Below the pieces are notes generated by a model. The model saw only the letters and a program-made list of their open reading frames with translations. It was not told the origin of the DNA and made no database searches. Below are positions 8,558 to 18,050 of a DNA stretch of 64,000 bases, one piece after another; positions within the stretch are counted from its first letter, which is position 1; the number at the start of each line of letters is the position of its first letter. The stretch comes from Opitutia bacterium (GTDB lineage Bacteria; Verrucomicrobiota; Verrucomicrobiia; Opitutales; Opitutaceae). The position numbers and the translations under genes were made by a program. Location: assembly GCA_003142615.1 (NCBI GenBank), contig PLMW01000055.1, positions 1-64,000 on the forward strand, read 5' to 3'.

Positions 8558-11242
8558 TCACGGCCCGGCGCTGGTGAGCGTAATCTCCGCGGCGGTGAGC
8601 CCGGCGGCCTGCGCCTTGAGCGTGATGACGCCCGGTTCGCCGGCCTTGGTGCGCACGATCACCAGGGCGAGTCCATTGCAGGCGCTGCGCTCGCTGGCCT
8701 GGAACGGCTCGAAACTGGTGGCGTCGCCGTTGTCGACGGCCACGATTTCCCCCGGACCGGCAATCTCAAATTTCACGCGATTCCTTGAGCGCGGCACGAG
8801 CAGGCCGCCCTGGTCGGCGATGGTCACCGTGACGAACGAGAGATCGGAACCGTCGGCCGTGAGCGCGGCGCGGTCGGCCGCGAGCAGCACCCTAGCCGGG
8901 GCACCGGTCGTCTTCACGACGTCCTCCGCCCACTTCCGGCCGTGCTGGTACGCCACGACATGCAGCTCGCCGGGCTCGTACTTCACGTCGTCCCAGCGCA
9001 GGCGGTATTCGAGCGGTCCCCGCTGCCTGCGGCCGAGGGACTTGCCGTTCAGGAACAGCTCGGCCTCGTCCCCCGAGGTGTAGACAAACACGGGCGTGAC
9101 CTGGCCGACCCGATCGGGCCAGTTCCAGTGCGGCAGGAGGTGCGCCATCGGGAGGTCCGGCCGCCAGCGCGCCTGGTAGATGAAGAACCGGTCCTTTTTG
9201 AAACCCGCCAGGTCGATGATGCCAAAGTAGGAGCTGCGCGAGGGCACCGTGATCCGGCCCAGCTCCTTCAGCTCCTTCGCCATTTTGTCCCGCTCGGCCG
9301 GATCGGAGAAGTTCAGGAGATTGGTCGAGTCGGCGTTGTAGGGCGTGGGTTCGCCGAGATAGTCGAAGCCCGTCCAGACAAACTCGCCCGCGGTGAACGG
9401 AAACTCATCCAGGCCCTTGAACTCCACATCCGGCTTCAGCGCCCAGCGCGGCGCGTAGAGATCGTAGGAGCTCACCTGAAAGTCCGCCCGGCCGTCGGCC
9501 TTGTTCTCGCTGACCGGGAAAAAATACTCGCCGCGCGAGCTGACGCACGACGAGGTTTCGCTGCCCAGCACCGGCTGGGTCGGATGCCCGGCGTGGAACT
9601 TCCCATACTCCCCGGGCTTGTAGTTGTAGCCCATGACGTCGAGCGCCGCCTGGAATCCATTATAGCCCGAATCCACGTTGTTACAGCCCGAGATGATGAA
9701 TCGCGTGCGGTCCTCCTCGCGCACGATGCCGGCGAGGTGCGCAGCGAACCTCCAGCCGTCCGGCTCCCATTGCTCCCGCACCTCGTTGCCGATGCTCCAC
9801 AGAATCACGCAGGGATGGTTGCGGTCGCGGCGCACCAAGGCGCGCAGATCCTTTTCGGACCAGTCGTCGAACAGCAGCTGGTAGTCATTGGGGCGCTTGC
9901 CGTGCCGCCAGCAATCGAAGGCCTCGTCCATCACCAGCATGCCCAGCCGGTCGCAGAGTTCGAGCAGTTCCGGCGCGGGCGGGTTGTGGCTGGTGCGGAT
10001 GGCGTTGCAGCCCATCTCCTGCAGCAACTGGATCTGCCGCTCCAGCGCCCGGGGGTTGATGGCCGCGCCCAGCGCGCCGAGGTCGTGGTGATCGCAGACG
10101 CCGTTGATCCGCACGTACTCGCCGTTGAGGAAAAATCCCTTGTCCGGATCAAACCGGATGGTCCGGATGCCAAACGGCGCCGCGTAACGGTCCACGATCT
10201 TCCCGGCCTGCTCGACCGTGGTGACGGCGACATAGCGACTCGGATTTTTGAGGTCCCACAGCCGGGGGTGATTCACTGTGAGCAGATTGGACCGCGCCGC
10301 CTCCCGGCCCCGCGCGGGATCGAACGCCACCGTCGTGGCCTCGGAGGTGGCAACCGGGGCGACGGCCGGACGGCCGTCAGGCCCGAGTTCGTAGATCCTC
10401 GTCGTCACCATCGCCTCGACCTTCTGCGCGGACTCGTTCTCGAGCACGAAGTCGACGTTCACCGTGGCGGCGTCCCGGGATACCGCCGGCGTGGTGATGG
10501 TCGTGCCCCAGTGGGCCACGTGGACGGGCGCGGTTTTCACCAGCCAGACATTGCGGTAAATGCCGCCCCCGGGATACCAGCGCGAGGAGTCAGGAGGATT
10601 GTCGAGGCGGATGGCGAGGACGTTCTCGGCCCCGGCCTTGATATACGGCGTGAGGTCGAGCCGGAACGAAGCATAGCCATAGGGCCAGCCGCCGACGAAC
10701 TGTCCGTTGAGCCACACCGCCGCGTAGGCCATCGCGCCGTCGATGTCCAAAAAGATGTGCTTGCCGGCATCCGTAGCTGGAATCGTGAAAGCCTTCCGAT
10801 ACCAACCCACACCCCACCACGGCAGCTTGCCGGTATCACCGGGGTACTCCTGCTTGAACGGTCCCTCGATACCCCAGTCGTGCGGCAGGTTGAGCTCCCG
10901 CCAGCCGCGGTCGTCAAAGGCGACTTGCACGTAGGGAACGTCTCCCCCGAGGTTTCCTTCCGGCCGGACCGACTTCACCGCCACCGGGTTGACGAGATCC
11001 GCTCCGGTCGCAATCACCCAGCTTTTGATTTTCGCGTAGGACAGCTGATCCCCCAACCCAGCGGAATCGCCCTGTTGAAACCGCCAGCCGGCGTTGAAGG
11101 AAACGCGCTCGCGCGGCGCGTCTTCCGTCCGGACGGCGGCGGACGACAACGCCAGCAGAAAGCCGCACGCCAGCAGGATGGAAGGAAACTGGGTCGCGCC
11201 GGCCAGGGACGGGATGCATGCACTGCCGTGTGGGGAATTCAT
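8558..11242 (-). CDS. GH2 beta-galactosidase-like enzyme, exported
   Basis: 894 aa with an N-terminal hydrophobic signal (ILLACGFLLALSSAAV). Domain order is: GH2 sugar-binding jelly roll (LPHDWGIEGPF, WYRKAF, GGGIYRNVWL), Ig-like domain, TIM barrel from about residue 350, then C-terminal DUF4982-like and GH2 C5-like domains (DGSDLSFVTVTIADQGG). The acid/base Glu is in WSIGNE (about 484) and the nucleophile Glu is in VLGSETSS (about 560). This architecture is typical of Bacteroidetes and Verrucomicrobia exo-beta-galactosidases. Between a GH31 and a GH95 gene, the likely task is removal of beta-galactose from xyloglucan side chains after fucose has been taken off. A beta-glucuronidase or mannosidase activity cannot be excluded by sequence reading alone. 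Confidence 0.9.
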   Translation of the reverse strand: MNSPHGSACIPSLAGATQFPSILLACGFLLALSSAAVRTEDAPRERVSFNAGWRFQQGDSAGLGDQLSYAKIKSWVIATGADLVNPVAVKSVRPEGNLGGDVPYVQVAFDDRGWRELNLPHDWGIEGPFKQEYPGDTGKLPWWGVGWYRKAFTIPATDAGKHIFLDIDGAMAYAAVWLNGQFVGGWPYGYASFRLDLTPYIKAGAENVLAIRLDNPPDSSRWYPGGGIYRNVWLVKTAPVHVAHWGTTITTPAVSRDAATVNVDFVLENESAQKVEAMVTTRIYELGPDGRPAVAPVATSEATTVAFDPARGREAARSNLLTVNHPRLWDLKNPSRYVAVTTVEQAGKIVDRYAAPFGIRTIRFDPDKGFFLNGEYVRINGVCDHHDLGALGAAINPRALERQIQLLQEMGCNAIRTSHNPPAPELLELCDRLGMLVMDEAFDCWRHGKRPNDYQLLFDDWSEKDLRALVRRDRNHPCVILWSIGNEVREQWEPDGWRFAAHLAGIVREEDRTRFIISGCNNVDSGYNGFQAALDVMGYNYKPGEYGKFHAGHPTQPVLGSETSSCVSSRGEYFFPVSENKADGRADFQVSSYDLYAPRWALKPDVEFKGLDEFPFTAGEFVWTGFDYLGEPTPYNADSTNLLNFSDPAERDKMAKELKELGRITVPSRSSYFGIIDLAGFKKDRFFIYQARWRPDLPMAHLLPHWNWPDRVGQVTPVFVYTSGDEAELFLNGKSLGRRQRGPLEYRLRWDDVKYEPGELHVVAYQHGRKWAEDVVKTTGAPARVLLAADRAALTADGSDLSFVTVTIADQGGLLVPRSRNRVKFEIAGPGEIVAVDNGDATSFEPFQASERSACNGLALVIVRTKAGEPGVITLKAQAAGLTAAEITLTSAGP

Positions 11243-11297
11243 GACTGGAGATATGCTCTGCTCTGTTGAGTCTGCGGAGGATCGAAGATGCGGGTTT

Positions 11298-13745
11298 TTA
11301 ATGTACGTGCAACGCTGGGTCGAGGCGGATGCTTTTCCCGGGCGTGAGTTGGAGGTCGGTCACCTTGTCGCCGAGGCGCACTTTCGCGGCCGTCCCGGTC
11401 ACGCTGCGGATGGTGGCCTCCACCAGCCTCCCCTCCTGCCAGCGCAGGTCGACCTCGAAGCCGCCGCGGGCGCGCAGCCCCCGGACCGAGCCGGCCGGCC
11501 AGGCGGACGGCAGCGCGGGCAGCAGATGGATTTCGCCGGCCGGCCCTGAGCCAGTCGAAGGGGCCTGGCTTTGCAGCAGCATCTCGGCGATGCCGGCGGC
11601 GGCGCCGAAATTGCCGTCAATCTGGAACGGCGGATGGGCGTCGAAAAGATTCGGGTAGGTGCCGCCGCCGGTGACGTTGATCTGGCCCAGCTCGCCCGCC
11701 GGCTTCAATTGGGCGCAAAGGATCTTGTAGGCGCGGTCGCCGTCGCCCAGGCGCGCCCATAGGGCCAGCTTGTGCGCGAGGCCCCAGCCCGTGCCGCCGT
11801 CGCCGCGCGCGTCGAGCGTCTTGCGCGCCGCCGCGGCCAGTTCCGGCGTGGTGTGCGGGTCGATCTCCCGTCCCGGATACAGGCCCCACAGATGCGAGAC
11901 ATGCCGGTGGTGCGGATCGTCCTCGCGGTACTCCTCCAGCCACTCCATGACGCGGCCGTCCGATGCCACGCGCGTCGGCGCGAGCCGCGCGCGTTCCGCC
12001 GCGAGGGTCTGGCGGAATTCCCCGTCGACACCGAGCAGCTGCGAGGCCTCGATGCAGGCACCGAAGAGATACCGCAGCAGCTGCATGTCCATCGTGGCGC
12101 CGAGGCAGATGTGCGCCCGGGTGCCATCGGGCAGTACAAAGGTGTTCTCAGGCGAGTTGGACGGCGCGGTGACCAGCCAGTGGTGCGCCGGTTCCTCGAT
12201 GAGCATGTCGGAGTAGAATTGCGCCGAGCCCTTCATGATCGGGTAGGCCCACGCCAGGAACGCGCGGTCGCCCGTGAAGAGATAGTGGTCCCAGAGGTGC
12301 GCGCAGAGCCAGGCCGAGCCGGTGGTGGTCGCCCCCCAGTTCGCGCCCTCGCCCGGCGAGGTGAAGCCCCATGGATTCGTGATCACATGCGCCACCCAGC
12401 CGCGCGCGCCGTAATACTTCCCGGCGGTCGCGGCGCCGGGTTGCTGCAGCGAGGCGATGAAAGTGAACAGCGGCTGGGCCAGCCCGGAGAGGTTGCACAC
12501 CTCCGCCGGCCAGTAATTCATCTGCACGTTGATGTTGAGATGCCAGTCGCCGTTCCAGGGCGTCTGGACTCCATCGGCCCAGATGCCCTGCAGGTTGGCC
12601 GGCAGCCCGCCCGGCCGCGATGAGGAGATCAGCAGATAGCGGCCGAAATCGAAGTAGAGCGCCATCAATCCGGGATCCGGCGTCCCGCCCTGCAGCGCCT
12701 GCAACCGCGCCGGCGTGGGCCGCGCCGCGGCTGCGGGATCAGCCGGTCCGAGCCGCAGGCTGACGCGGTTGAACCAGCTCTGATAGTCGGCGACGTGCGC
12801 GCGCCGCAATTCCGCGTACGGCTTCGCCGCCGAGCGCGCCAGATCGCCGGCCGCCATCGCCGCGGGATCGTCGCTGCGCCGGCCGGCGAAGGAACGGATG
12901 TCGGTCGCGGCGGTGATGAGCAGGACGACCTCGTCGGCGCCCCGCACCTGCAGCGTGTTGTCCGCCACGGTCACGCGGCCGCCGGTGGCCAGCACCCGGA
13001 GCTGCGCGGCAAATTTCATGCCCTGGCCGTCGACGCCGTTGTCGAGCTGGCCCGTCATGCGCAGGCCGTCGGCTCCCGCCGCCGTGGTCGTGAAGCGCTC
13101 CGGCCGGTCGAGCCGCACATCGAACGAGAGGGCGCCGGCGCGGTCCGCCGTGAGCCGCAGGGCGATCACCTGGTCGGGGGCGCTGACCAGCGCCTCGCGG
13201 ACATAATGCACGCCATCCCGCTCGTAGGTCACGCGGGCGACCGCGTCGGCCAGATCGAGTTCGCGCCGGTAGTTCTGCGCCTGACCAGTCGGGCCGCCGC
13301 CGGGCGGAAGGAAGTCCAGGCGCAGGTCGCCCAGCACCTGATAGGAACCGTAGGGCACGCCCGCCCCGCGGCCAAAGCCCGAGCCCCGGCCGGCGCAGGT
13401 GAAGTTGGCGCTGATCAGCGCCTCCGCCTCGGCGTTCCTGCCCGCCAGCAGCAGGCGCCGGATCTCCGGCAGTATGGCCGCGGCGTCCGGCCGGTCGGCG
13501 TCCTGCGGCGAGCCCGACCACAGATTGCCCTCGTTGAGCACGACGTGCTCCTGCTCGACCCCGCCGAAGAGCATCGCCCCAAGCCGCCCGTTGCCGAGCG
13601 GACACGACTGGGTGAAATGCGCCGCCGGCGCATCAAACCACACGAGGTGTTCAGCCGGGGTTTCCGCCAAAAGCGCGGAAACTGTCAGCAGGCCGCCGAT
13701 GGCGCCGCCGAGGCTGAGGGAGGCGATTCTCATCCAGGGGTTCAT
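11298..13745 (-). CDS. GH95 alpha-L-fucosidase (or alpha-L-galactosidase)
   Basis: 815 aa from the ATG at 13745. The frame stays open further upstream to 14147, but that part reads as the antisense of the GH12 gene and is not coding here. A signal peptide ([20 protein letters not shown]) precedes an N-terminal beta-sandwich with typical GH95 motifs ([24 protein letters not shown]). The (alpha/alpha)6 barrel carries [59 protein letters not shown] and [18 protein letters not shown]. In plant xyloglucan loci GH95 removes alpha-1,2-fucose. A short alien-looking insertion (APSTGSGP) near residue 730 comes from a dispersed repeat. The gene lies 55 bp upstream of the GH2 gene on the same strand. Confidence 0.92.
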   Translation of the reverse strand: MNPWMRIASLSLGGAIGGLLTVSALLAETPAEHLVWFDAPAAHFTQSCPLGNGRLGAMLFGGVEQEHVVLNEGNLWSGSPQDADRPDAAAILPEIRRLLLAGRNAEAEALISANFTCAGRGSGFGRGAGVPYGSYQVLGDLRLDFLPPGGGPTGQAQNYRRELDLADAVARVTYERDGVHYVREALVSAPDQVIALRLTADRAGALSFDVRLDRPERFTTTAAGADGLRMTGQLDNGVDGQGMKFAAQLRVLATGGRVTVADNTLQVRGADEVVLLITAATDIRSFAGRRSDDPAAMAAGDLARSAAKPYAELRRAHVADYQSWFNRVSLRLGPADPAAAARPTPARLQALQGGTPDPGLMALYFDFGRYLLISSSRPGGLPANLQGIWADGVQTPWNGDWHLNINVQMNYWPAEVCNLSGLAQPLFTFIASLQQPGAATAGKYYGARGWVAHVITNPWGFTSPGEGANWGATTTGSAWLCAHLWDHYLFTGDRAFLAWAYPIMKGSAQFYSDMLIEEPAHHWLVTAPSNSPENTFVLPDGTRAHICLGATMDMQLLRYLFGACIEASQLLGVDGEFRQTLAAERARLAPTRVASDGRVMEWLEEYREDDPHHRHVSHLWGLYPGREIDPHTTPELAAAARKTLDARGDGGTGWGLAHKLALWARLGDGDRAYKILCAQLKPAGELGQINVTGGGTYPNLFDAHPPFQIDGNFGAAAGIAEMLLQSQAPSTGSGPAGEIHLLPALPSAWPAGSVRGLRARGGFEVDLRWQEGRLVEATIRSVTGTAAKVRLGDKVTDLQLTPGKSIRLDPALHVH
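11544..11565. repeat. Small dispersed repeat inside GH95 coding sequence
   Basis: The sequence CCTGAGCCAGTCGAAGGGG sits in frame in the GH95 gene and adds the low-complexity peptide APSTGSGP just before the conserved C-terminal block [14 protein letters not shown] related sequence, GTCCTCAGCATGGTTGAGGGG, occurs in frame in the LacI gene at 42965-42986. The two agree at most positions and share the CCT-S-AGC core and a GGGG end. Confidence 0.6.
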
Positions 13746-13839
13746 GGACTCCAAAAAGAAGGTCCAGCCGCCGCGAGGCAACCGCACAATCGCCCGGCGC
13801 TGTCGCCACGGCCGCTGCGATCCATCGCCCTGCCGAGAG

Positions 13840-13898
13840 GTAGTGCGGTGCTTCAGTCCGCACTTGACCCCGTCGCGCAGGCTGAAGCACTGCGCTAC
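13840..13898. repeat. REP/BIME-like inverted repeat between GH12 and GH95
   Basis: Two arms of about 24 bases lie head to head. The left arm GTAGTGCGGTGCTTCAGTC begins at 13840. The right arm is the complement of GTAGCGCAGTGCTTCAGCC and ends at 13898. The five differences are all transitions, so an RNA copy could still pair through G-U. It fills most of the 158 bp gap between the two genes. Confidence 0.65.
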
Positions 13899-13903
13899 GG
13901 ATC

Positions 13904-14635
13904 TCACCGCATGTCGACCGAGAAGTCGTTGACCGCGAAATCGAGGCCGCCGGGCGAGGCGGAGATTTCCCAGCCGAACTGCACCTCGTCGAGCCGCACG
14001 TCGCCGTGCTGAGGCCGGTCGAACCAGCCGCGGGCCCTGATCCAGTCGAGAACGGCCTTGAGGTCCACCTCGCCGGCGGTGACCGGACTGGTGCACAGGA
14101 AGGTGATGACCGTGTTGGCGCCGTTGGTCCCTTTGTAGACATCCCACGTGTGGCCGCCGACGGTGACGCCGGCGACCTCAACCGCCGGCCTGCCGGCGGC
14201 GTCCCACGACCGGGCGATGGGGCCCATCTTCCCGTGCCAGTTCATCCAGAGCATGACTTCAAAGGCGTGCTGCTCGCACCAGATGTCGTAAGCCGTGTTG
14301 TAGCTGCCGGCGGCGGGCACGGTGACGCTGAAGCGGCTGGTGCACGCCGGGAGTTCGCTGAGGCGCCGGTTTACCGTCCAGCCGGCATGCGGATAGGCCT
14401 TGACGCCCGTGGTGTCGGGATGGTCGGCGTGGACGCCCCACAGCGCGGACGAGCTCGCCCAGATGGTCTGCGGGCCGGGGCCTTCGCCCCAGACGTTGTT
14501 GCACACGACATAGCCGCCCGCGGGAAACTCCGCGAACTTGTCGGCGGACGTCCCTATTGGCGACGCCGGGCCCGCGCCGTGCTGGCAGGCGGTCACCAGC
14601 GCCGCCGCGGCGAGAAATGAAAAGAGGTTTTTCAT
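13904..14635 (-). CDS. GH12 endo-glucanase / xyloglucanase lipoprotein
   Basis: 243 aa from the ATG at 14635; an in-frame TTG at 14656 is the other option. The N-terminus [17 protein letters not shown] is a lipoprotein signal, with Cys in the lipobox LVTAC, so the enzyme is probably membrane anchored. GH12 signatures are visible: NNVWGEG, the nucleophile Glu in [10 protein letters not shown] (about 127), and the acid/base Glu in VQFGWEIS (about 223). GH12 enzymes cut beta-1,4-glucan backbones, and many are specific for xyloglucan. This is the only clear endo-acting backbone enzyme of the left locus. With GH31, GH2, GH95 and GH43 around it, xyloglucan is the best-supported substrate, though that is inferred from context. 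Confidence 0.9.
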   Translation of the reverse strand: MKNLFSFLAAAALVTACQHGAGPASPIGTSADKFAEFPAGGYVVCNNVWGEGPGPQTIWASSSALWGVHADHPDTTGVKAYPHAGWTVNRRLSELPACTSRFSVTVPAAGSYNTAYDIWCEQHAFEVMLWMNWHGKMGPIARSWDAAGRPAVEVAGVTVGGHTWDVYKGTNGANTVITFLCTSPVTAGEVDLKAVLDWIRARGWFDRPQHGDVRLDEVQFGWEISASPGGLDFAVNDFSVDMR

Positions 14636-14706
14636 GGGAGAACGGATTAAATCCAAGTCACTCCAAGCGCCTTGAAGGCTGCATCACTGGGGCGGGCGGA
14701 GTGCAT

Positions 14707-15696
14707 TCACGGAGCGGCCGGTTCGGCGCGCAGACGCTCCACCATCTCCCCGGGCACCGCGATCACCGTGCCGTGTTTCATGCGCCCGGGCGTGCCTTCG
14801 TTGGGAAAGATCATCTTGTCCGTCACATCCTCCCACGTCTTCAGATCGCGCGAACGCATGGCGCGATAGTGCTTCTTCATGTAGGCTTCGCAGTAAACGA
14901 GGTACTCGCCGCCGATCCTGATGGCCGTCGGTCCCTCGACCCACAGGCCCGCGGGCGTGAACGGCGGGCCCAGGTCGACGTACGGCCCCGCGAGGTCGTC
15001 GCTCGAGGCGATGCGCAGATGCTTCTTCGGCGGATTCACCGTCTCGTCCTTGACGATCAGATAAAACCGGCCGTTCGCGGGCAGGATCGTCGCGTCGATC
15101 ACGCTGAAGCCCGGATCATAAAATAGCCGGGTCGGGGTGAAGGTGATGAAATCCTTCGTCGTCGTGCAATAGATTCGATGGTTGAGTTCGCTTTCCGAGG
15201 AGCCGGCGGTCTCGGGGAACTTCCCGGGGATGGTCGACGCCCAGAAAATGAGGAACTCGCCGCGCTTCGCGTCGTAGACGATCTCGGGCGCCCAGCTGTT
15301 GCGCACGGCCGGCTCGGAGGCCATCACCGGGATTTCCTGCTGCGCCGACCAATGGATGAAATCCTTCGTCGACGCGTGGCCGATGCCGTTCTCCCACCAA
15401 CCGCAGGTCCACACCATGTGGAAGGTGCCGTCGGGACCGCGGGTGACGCACGGGTCGCGCATGAGCTTCGCCGTGCCGACGGTGGGCGTCAGGCAGCTCT
15501 GGCCGCCGTTCAACGCCTCCCATTTGTAGCCGTCGCGGCTCCACGCAAGGTGCAGGCCGTCCTCGCCGTTCCTAGTGAAGTAGGTGAACAGGTAGCAGGT
15601 GTCGTCCGGCGTCGACGCCCCGGCTGCTTCCGCCGACACGAGATTCTGGACGCCGGCGAGGGCCAGCGCCGTGGCAAGCAACAGGGTTTTGTGCAT
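14707..15696 (-). CDS. GH43-like exported glycosidase
   Basis: 329 aa. A signal peptide (LLLATALALAGVQNLVSA) is followed by a five-bladed propeller typical of GH43-like proteins: LFTYFTRNGEDGLHLAWSRD, KLMRDPCVTRGPDGTFHMVW, NSWAPEIVYD and WVEGPTAIRIGGEYLVYCEA. Many Bacteroidetes and Verrucomicrobia proteins of this type are annotated as family 43 arabinosidases. In xyloglucan loci GH43 enzymes remove arabinose. It is the first gene of the minus-strand run and precedes the GH12 gene by 71 bp. Substrate (arabinose, xylose or galactose) is not decidable from sequence. Confidence 0.82.
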   Translation of the reverse strand: MHKTLLLATALALAGVQNLVSAEAAGASTPDDTCYLFTYFTRNGEDGLHLAWSRDGYKWEALNGGQSCLTPTVGTAKLMRDPCVTRGPDGTFHMVWTCGWWENGIGHASTKDFIHWSAQQEIPVMASEPAVRNSWAPEIVYDAKRGEFLIFWASTIPGKFPETAGSSESELNHRIYCTTTKDFITFTPTRLFYDPGFSVIDATILPANGRFYLIVKDETVNPPKKHLRIASSDDLAGPYVDLGPPFTPAGLWVEGPTAIRIGGEYLVYCEAYMKKHYRAMRSRDLKTWEDVTDKMIFPNEGTPGRMKHGTVIAVPGEMVERLRAEPAAP

Positions 15697-15888
15697 GGTG
15701 TCTTCGATGGTGGGCGCTGCGCCGCTTCAGGCAACCGCCGAGTGCAAAGGCGGGACTCGGTTCGCGCTTGTCGCCGGTCCGGTGCTGGGATGTTCTCTGG
15801 GATCAGCCGGTTGTCTTCCGGGCCGTTTGGCAACGAAACCGGATGGCACGCCACCGCCGGATTCTCCCCACCCTTCACCGTCACTCCC

Positions 15889-16389
15889 ATGCACAGCGTC
15901 TCCCCCGAAACCCTCAAGGACAATGTCTTCAAGCTCATCAGCCAGGACTGGATGCTCATCACCGCGGGCGATCGCACGAAATTCAACACGATGACCGCGA
16001 ACTGGGCCGGGTTGGGCTACCTCTGGTACCAGCCCGTCAGCTTCTCTTTCGTGCGGCCCCAGCGCTACACCTTTGAGTTCATGGAAAAATGCGCCCTCTA
16101 CACCCTGTCCTTCTTCCCGGAACAATACCGCGAGGCGCTCAGCATCTGCGGTGGCCAAAGCGGCCGGGACGTCGACAAGGTGCAGGCCAGCGGCCTGACG
16201 CCGGCGTTCACGGAAAGCGGCGCGCCCTACTTCGCCGAGGCGCGGCTGGTGCTGGAATGCCGGAAACTCTACGCCCGGTTCCTGGAGGAGCCCGGGTTCC
16301 TCGACGCCACGATCCCCGCCGAAACCTATCCCGACAAGGATTTCCACCGGTTGTACATCGGTGGAATCGTGCAATGCCTGGTCGAGTGA
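15889..16389 (+). CDS. Flavin reductase-like / FMN-binding split-barrel protein
   Basis: 166 aa starting at the ATG at 15889 (MHSVSPETLK). Motifs of the flavin reductase-like split barrel are present: MLITAGDRTKFNTMTANWAG, SFSFVRPQRYTFEFME, LSFFPEQYREALSICGGQSG and a C-terminal HRLYIGGIVQCLVE. Relatives are small cytoplasmic FMN-binding proteins that bind flavin or act as flavin reductases. The natural partner is not known from this window. It is transcribed away from the hydrolase run and stands alone; the next plus-strand gene is unrelated. Confidence 0.82.
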   Translation: MHSVSPETLKDNVFKLISQDWMLITAGDRTKFNTMTANWAGLGYLWYQPVSFSFVRPQRYTFEFMEKCALYTLSFFPEQYREALSICGGQSGRDVDKVQASGLTPAFTESGAPYFAEARLVLECRKLYARFLEEPGFLDATIPAETYPDKDFHRLYIGGIVQCLVE

Positions 16390-16532
16390 AGCCCTGATTC
16401 GCCGGTCGCGGGATCTTCGCCGGTTCTCCCTCGCATTGGCGCACGGTGTGAGCGCGAGCCAAGGCGTCCATCTCGAGGTGGAGGCGCGGGAATTGACGAC
16501 TAGCGCAGATCGCCTTGGGCTGTCGATCGCCG

Positions 16533-17384
16533 ATGCCGAATCTTTACATCATCGCCGGTCCCAACGGCGCAGGGAAGACGACCTACGCGCGGGATTTTCT
16601 TCCCGCGGAAATGCGCTGCCACGAATTCGTCAACGCCGATCTCATCGCTGCCGGAGTGTCTCCGTTTGCGCCGGCGCAGGCCGGATTCGAAGCGGGCCGC
16701 ATCATGATCCGGCGACTGCGCCAGCTGCTGGCCGGGCGAAAGGATTTCGCATTTGAAACGACCCTTTCGGGATACGGCTACATGCCTTTGCTAGAAGAAG
16801 CGCGGGCCGCGGATTACCGCATCCGGCTGGATTTCCTCTGGATCGCCAGCCTGGACGTCGCCCGCGAGCGCATCCGCCAGCGCGTGCGCAAGGGCGGCCA
16901 CGACATCCCCGACGACGTGCAGCAGCGCCGGTTTGCGAAAGGCATACGGATGCTCATCGAGCATTATCGGCCGCTGCTCAATCACTGGCGTCTTTTCGAT
17001 AATACCGGTGACTCTCCGCGTATCATTGCCGAAGAGAAGGACGGCGCCTTCACGGTGGTCGACGCTGTCAGGATTGCCATGGTGGAGCAAATGGCCAACA
17101 TGCGCCTTATGCTGGAGGTTCCACCAAGGGCGGTCGAGGAACCCGCCGCCATGATGTTCAGCGACGAGACCCGCGCTGCCATGCGTGCCCTGCGCCGGGC
17201 CTATGCACGCGTTGTGCTGGAGAACATGGCCTACGGCCTGCCGGTCATCCAATGGCGCGAGGGCCGCGGGGTCGTCGCCGTGCCGGCGGAACTGCTCGCG
17301 CCGCTGGCGCGCCGTATCCTCGAAACCAACGGCGAGTCCCTACCCGCGGCCGAGGAGCGGGCTCTGCTGCAAGGTGTGCCGTGA
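16533..17384 (+). CDS. Zeta-toxin-like P-loop kinase
   Basis: 283 aa, starting at the ATG at 16533 (MPNLYIIAGPNGAGKTT); an upstream in-frame TTG is less likely. It has Walker A GPNGAGKTT at about residues 9-17, FVNADLIAAG with the conserved Asp, and FETTLSGYGY. RERIRQRVRKGGHDIP fits the lid region of zeta-toxin family kinases. Characterised zeta toxins phosphorylate UDP-N-acetylglucosamine and are silenced by an epsilon antitoxin. No small antitoxin gene is visible on either side, so this is better read as a solitary chromosomal member of the family whose role is unknown. Confidence 0.8.
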   Translation: MPNLYIIAGPNGAGKTTYARDFLPAEMRCHEFVNADLIAAGVSPFAPAQAGFEAGRIMIRRLRQLLAGRKDFAFETTLSGYGYMPLLEEARAADYRIRLDFLWIASLDVARERIRQRVRKGGHDIPDDVQQRRFAKGIRMLIEHYRPLLNHWRLFDNTGDSPRIIAEEKDGAFTVVDAVRIAMVEQMANMRLMLEVPPRAVEEPAAMMFSDETRAAMRALRRAYARVVLENMAYGLPVIQWREGRGVVAVPAELLAPLARRILETNGESLPAAEERALLQGVP

Positions 17385-17488
17385 ACAACGGCATGCGTTT
17401 GTGCCATGATTCGTCGAGTAGCGCTCCATGGAGAAATCCACGGCGGTCAGAGTGTAACGATGACTAACGGTTCTACGTCAGAAAAGAG

Positions 17489-17833
17489 ATGATCTACGTA
17501 CTGTTTTTCGCGCTATACTTGTGCCTCGGGTTAGCCGTCTTTGCAGGCTTTCGGCGCTGGCATGCGTTCCTTATCCGTCTCGCCGAGCAGCACGACGTGA
17601 CCACAAGAAGAAAAATAGCCGCCCGATATTATCCGCTCGTCGCTTTGCTCCTGCTGGCTGGGATTGGTTCGGTGCTCGCCGGCAGCTTTATTCTAATCCT
17701 TCCGATGATACGGCACGACGCGCGAATCCAGATTTTGCTTCCGGTTTCGCTCACAGTCGCCGTTTTGCCATCATTCGTTTGGTGGTTTCGCCGATGGAGA
17801 GCCCTCACCAAGCTGGGGTATGGGCGGCAGTGA
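17489..17833 (+). CDS. Small hypothetical membrane protein
   Basis: 114 aa. The ATG at 17489 follows an AAAAGAG stretch that could bind the ribosome. Three hydrophobic segments are visible: residues about 2-20 (YVLFFALYLCLGLAVFAGF), 50-72 (LVALLLLAGIGSVLAGSFIL) and 82-100 (LLPVSLTVAVLPSFVWWF). Basic loops lie between them. I recognise no family. The GC content is lower than in the neighbours, which hints at a different origin. Confidence 0.55.
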   Translation: MIYVLFFALYLCLGLAVFAGFRRWHAFLIRLAEQHDVTTRRKIAARYYPLVALLLLAGIGSVLAGSFILILPMIRHDARIQILLPVSLTVAVLPSFVWWFRRWRALTKLGYGRQ

Positions 17834-17967
17834 AGGAAATGGTAAGCAATTCCGCGCCATTGCTCGAGGGAACGAACCGGGTCGGCCCAGACCATTGTAA
17901 CCAGCCTAGCGACGGACTCTCTTCCTCGTTCATAACGTCGCCTTTCGGGCTTCCGGGCGGGAAATGG

Positions 17968-18048
17968 CGGCCTGGCGGCGAGCGCCAGCCCTACAGGTTT
18001 ATGGCGGAGTGCGTCGGCGACCCCGCTCTACAAGAATTGTAGCTGGCG
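17968..18048. repeat. Inverted-repeat element after the RG-I gene run
   Basis: The outer ends GGCGAGCGCCAGCC and GTAGCTGGCGCC are roughly complementary. An inner hairpin CTACAA-GAA-TTGTAG lies at 18028-18042, just past the 3' end of the CE12 gene. It may end or stabilise the long minus-strand transcript. There is no T-run, so it is not a standard intrinsic terminator. Confidence 0.4.
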
Positions 18049-18050
18049 CC

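Noticed and set aside
13746-14147. Upstream extension of the GH95 frame
   Set aside because: The text before MNPWMRI is Arg/Gln-rich, overlaps the GH12 gene out of frame, and the signal peptide starts at the chosen ATG.
15727-16374. Minus-strand open frame of 215 codons
   Set aside because: The opposite strand encodes a recognisable flavin reductase-like protein; this frame has no start signal or motif.
16533-17833. Toxin-antitoxin module made of the zeta-like kinase and the small membrane protein
   Set aside because: The second gene is a three-span membrane protein 104 bp downstream and does not resemble an antitoxin.
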